Positions 4,728-7,080 of a DNA stretch of 7,080 bases are shown here, one piece after another; positions within the stretch are counted from its first letter, which is position 1; each line of letters opens with the position of its first letter. The notes below the pieces were generated by a model that saw only the letters and a list, made by a program, of their open reading frames with translations, searched no databases and was not told where the DNA came from. The stretch comes from BM714 sp964484935 (lineage in GTDB: Bacteria; Bacillota; Clostridia; Peptostreptococcales; BM714). The position numbers and the translations under genes were made by a program. The stretch spans positions 1 through 7,080 of the forward strand of contig CAZAFW010000069.1 of the NCBI GenBank assembly GCA_964484935.1. The letters are read 5' to 3'.

Positions 4728-6943
4728 ATTTTTTCGATTAAAGGAAGAAATATTCCCCCAACTATTTGTTTCTCTGAATACTGCTCACTCGTCCGTAAAG
4801 CCCCTTCTCTCATTGCAAAAAGAAGATTGTGATTTTCATTCAATCTATTGATTGCTTTTGCAATCGCATCTTCATCCTTTATAGGAACCATAATGCCATT
4901 GACATTCTCCTCGATAAATTCAGGGAAAGCATTCCAACGCGTCACAATCACCGGCACCCCCACTGAAAAAGCCTCGAAAACAACCGCTGCATATCCTTCA
5001 CCTTCATGATAACTCGGTAAAATTAATATATCATATGAAGCGATCGTTTTACAGACATCATCTCTTGATACGACCCCTTTATATGACAAACCTTCTGTAC
5101 TTTCAATCGCTTTATCAAATTCGCTTTGATCACGGCTAAAAATCGGACCATAGAAATCACAAGTAAATGAATCATTTATTTCCCTTGCGTTAATGATTTC
5201 AAAAATACCTTTCTCCCTTTTGATTTGCCCTAGGTATACAATATTTAACAAATCAGTTGGTTTCTCTCTTCTCATATTCTGCTCAATAATACTATCCGGT
5301 ATGAAATTCGGATAGTGTATCACTTGATTGTAACTAAAATTGAATTGATTCAGCATATTGTCATGCAACTCTTTCGACTGAACTAGAAGATAATCAATCT
5401 TTCTCAAGATTGACAACGATATCTTTTTGTATAAAGTTGGAAGACGATTCAATTCATTATGGAGAGATCCACCAAAAACACGAATAATTATTTTTTTTCG
5501 AAATATTTTTTCAATCAAGACAATCCCTAAACCGACTGTATACAGAAATCTTCTGTTGGAATAAAAAATCACCACATCATGATTCAAACCATTCTTAATA
5601 ACTCTCAAAAGAACTTTAATTCCATTCAAAATATCCTTGAAATCAGTACGTCGTCCAGTTATTCTAATACTTCCTTTTCTTGATGTATCAATTATTTTCT
5701 TGTAATATTGCTCAAAATATGGTGTTTCAATGATTCTTGAAAACGACACTGTATCTCCACCAATAGGTGGCGGTAAAGGTCCTATGAACAATAATCGCAT
5801 ATTGTTCATTTTAATTATTGTGTTGTTGTAAATCTCTTCATGAGATTTAATATTTGAGTATGTACTGTATTTATTATGGTAACGTTTAAAGAACGTCTCT
5901 TTTCTTTTTTCTAAATCATCCCTAGATTGAGTCATTATCACAATCTTTTCAACAGCTTCATCCGCATTCGAATAGAGGTATTCCTCTTCTCCAATGACTT
6001 CAGGGATTCCGTCAATTATGGTTCCCATAACGATAGTCTTTCGAGCCATTGCTTCAACAGCCGTTCGACCAAAGGATTCAACCTTCGATGTCAAAATAAA
6101 TATATCCATTTCATCATATAATTTGACCATTGTTTCTGAATCAACATCCACGCGAATCGAAATCCGATTCTTATATTGTCCATTTAGTTGATTGATAAAT
6201 TTAAACATTTCGTCTCGTGTAGATTCATCAGAACCTATAGCCGCGATTACTTTTGCATTTTCTGTTCTTTCGAAGAGACAATCAATTATCTCCTTGACCA
6301 ATGACCAATTCTTGTTAGGAATGAATCTACTACAGAACCCTATAACAATCTCATTTTGATGTTTCAAAGGATAACTTCTTTTATAAGCTTTATCTGAATT
6401 TTCAAAATTCAATCCGGCTGTATTAGGAATGACTTTGAATCGATTGTAACAAATGGAAAACTTATTGTAGTGTTCATGATAGTGCTCATAGTTATTTTTG
6501 GTTGTTGTAATCACATACTCAGAACCTTTTACTAAATGATCAATTGATTTTCTCGTTAGGCGACCGTATCTTGTGTAAACCTCACGATCAGTATAAATGA
6601 TTGCAATCTTTCTGGAAATCAATCGAAATACCTTCAATAAATTTATCAATATTGCAGCTGAAGAAGTCTGCACATGGATTATATCTGGCTCAATATCTAT
6701 AATCCCTTTTCTAATCTTAAAAAGTACATCAAGTGTCTTGAGAATGCCATTTTTTGATGGTACTATCGTCTGATACCCTTCAATCAATATATGACGATCA
6801 AACTCAACTTCACTGCCAGGACTAATGAGATAAAAATCATATTCTTCTTTCAATCCATCCATTATAATTTTCATTGAAATTTGTGCGCCACCAGCCTTAT
6901 GGATAGGAGCATCTGATAAATATAGTATCTTAGATTTTTTCAT
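4721..6943 (-). CDS. Tandem fusion of two GT4-type glycosyltransferases
   Basis: 740 residues, about twice the length of a GT4 enzyme, holding two complete GT-B folds. The N-half (1-378) has the acceptor-domain glycine loop KAGGAQ (16-21), HVQTSS (90-95), IGFCSRFIPNKNW (201-213) and the donor-site EX7E pair E289/E297 in ESFGRTAVE. The C-half (379-740) restarts like a fresh protein: MNNMRLLFIGPLPPPIGG, then RVFGGS (488-493), YLGQIKREKGI (570-580) and EX7E E649/E657 in EGYAAVVFE. Both halves keep their key motifs, so both are probably active, as retaining transferases adding successive sugars in the cytoplasm. The start is ATG 6943 with AGGGAG five bases upstream. It looks like the first gene of the operon. 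There is no linker at 378/379 and no ribosome binding site before M379. Sugars are unknown. Confidence 0.9.
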   Translation of the reverse strand: MKKSKILYLSDAPIHKAGGAQISMKIIMDGLKEEYDFYLISPGSEVEFDRHILIEGYQTIVPSKNGILKTLDVLFKIRKGIIDIEPDIIHVQTSSAAILINLLKVFRLISRKIAIIYTDREVYTRYGRLTRKSIDHLVKGSEYVITTTKNNYEHYHEHYNKFSICYNRFKVIPNTAGLNFENSDKAYKRSYPLKHQNEIVIGFCSRFIPNKNWSLVKEIIDCLFERTENAKVIAAIGSDESTRDEMFKFINQLNGQYKNRISIRVDVDSETMVKLYDEMDIFILTSKVESFGRTAVEAMARKTIVMGTIIDGIPEVIGEEEYLYSNADEAVEKIVIMTQSRDDLEKRKETFFKRYHNKYSTYSNIKSHEEIYNNTIIKMNNMRLLFIGPLPPPIGGDTVSFSRIIETPYFEQYYKKIIDTSRKGSIRITGRRTDFKDILNGIKVLLRVIKNGLNHDVVIFYSNRRFLYTVGLGIVLIEKIFRKKIIIRVFGGSLHNELNRLPTLYKKISLSILRKIDYLLVQSKELHDNMLNQFNFSYNQVIHYPNFIPDSIIEQNMRREKPTDLLNIVYLGQIKREKGIFEIINAREINDSFTCDFYGPIFSRDQSEFDKAIESTEGLSYKGVVSRDDVCKTIASYDILILPSYHEGEGYAAVVFEAFSVGVPVIVTRWNAFPEFIEENVNGIMVPIKDEDAIAKAINRLNENHNLLFAMREGALRTSEQYSEKQIVGGIFLPLIEKMR

Positions 6944-6972
6944 AATTTCTCCCTAAAATTTTCTTTTAACGC

Positions 6973-6978
6973 ATTATA
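6973..6978 (-). promoter_or_regulatory. Possible -10 box of the operon promoter
   Basis: A perfect TATAAT on the minus strand lies 29 bases before the ATG of the fused glycosyltransferase gene, which would give a leader of about 23 bases. At 17-base spacing the -35 hexamer would be TCTATT (7001-6996), which matches only two of six consensus bases, and there is no extended -10 TG. No gene end is seen in 6944-7080, so an operon start here is plausible but not proven. I see nothing else in these 137 bases. Confidence 0.3.
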
Positions 6979-7080
6979 GTTGTAAAAGAAGAAATAATAG
7001 ATTTCTTTGATTAAACTAATATTCTCAACATAGTATAAAATAGTTTGTGTAAATAAAATAGAGAAGTCACTCAGATTCGG

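Noticed and set aside
5927..6191. Plus-strand open frames inside the fused glycosyltransferase gene
   Set aside because: They overlap the conserved EX7E region of the first transferase on the other strand and have no independent support.

Overview
The window is a stretch of a surface-polysaccharide (exopolysaccharide, capsule or teichuronic-acid-like) biosynthesis locus. All five complete genes and one truncated gene lie on the minus strand. The AT-rich DNA, strong GGAGG-type ribosome binding sites, a TTG start and a MurJ sequence of clostridial flavour suggest a Bacillota (Firmicutes) bacterium, probably of the class Clostridia. That placement is inference from sequence style, since no marker gene is present.

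In transcription order (right to left): 6944-7080 is a short upstream region with a possible promoter. 4721-6943 encodes a 740-residue protein made of two complete GT4-type (GT-B) glycosyltransferases joined head to tail. 3721-4716 encodes a UDP-glucuronate decarboxylase (UDP-xylose synthase), starting at TTG. 2738-3715 encodes a family 2 glycosyltransferase. 1897-2646 encodes a second family 2 glycosyltransferase that resembles TuaG. 212-1768 encodes a MurJ/MviN-type lipid-linked glycan flippase with about 14 membrane segments. A further gene begins at 29 and runs off the left edge.

The first three genes are tightly packed (gaps of 4 and 5 bases, with each ribosome binding site at or in the stop region of the gene before), so they form one translationally coupled unit. 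The TuaG-like gene is set apart by gaps of 91 and 128 bases that hold inverted repeats.

Functionally, the decarboxylase would supply UDP-xylose. Up to four glycosyltransferase activities (two in the fusion, two family 2 enzymes) would build an oligosaccharide on a lipid carrier, and the flippase would move it across the membrane. No initiating sugar-phosphate transferase, polymerase, chain-length regulator or UDP-glucose dehydrogenase is visible, so the locus or other loci must supply them.

I found no RNA genes, insertion sequences, CRISPR arrays or convincing terminators, and no gene-free stretch longer than 300 bases. The most noteworthy points are the two-glycosyltransferase fusion, which is one base in an A4 run away from being two genes with a classic ATGA overlap, and inverted repeats that overlap two ribosome binding sites. 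I see nothing that amounts to a wholly new system.
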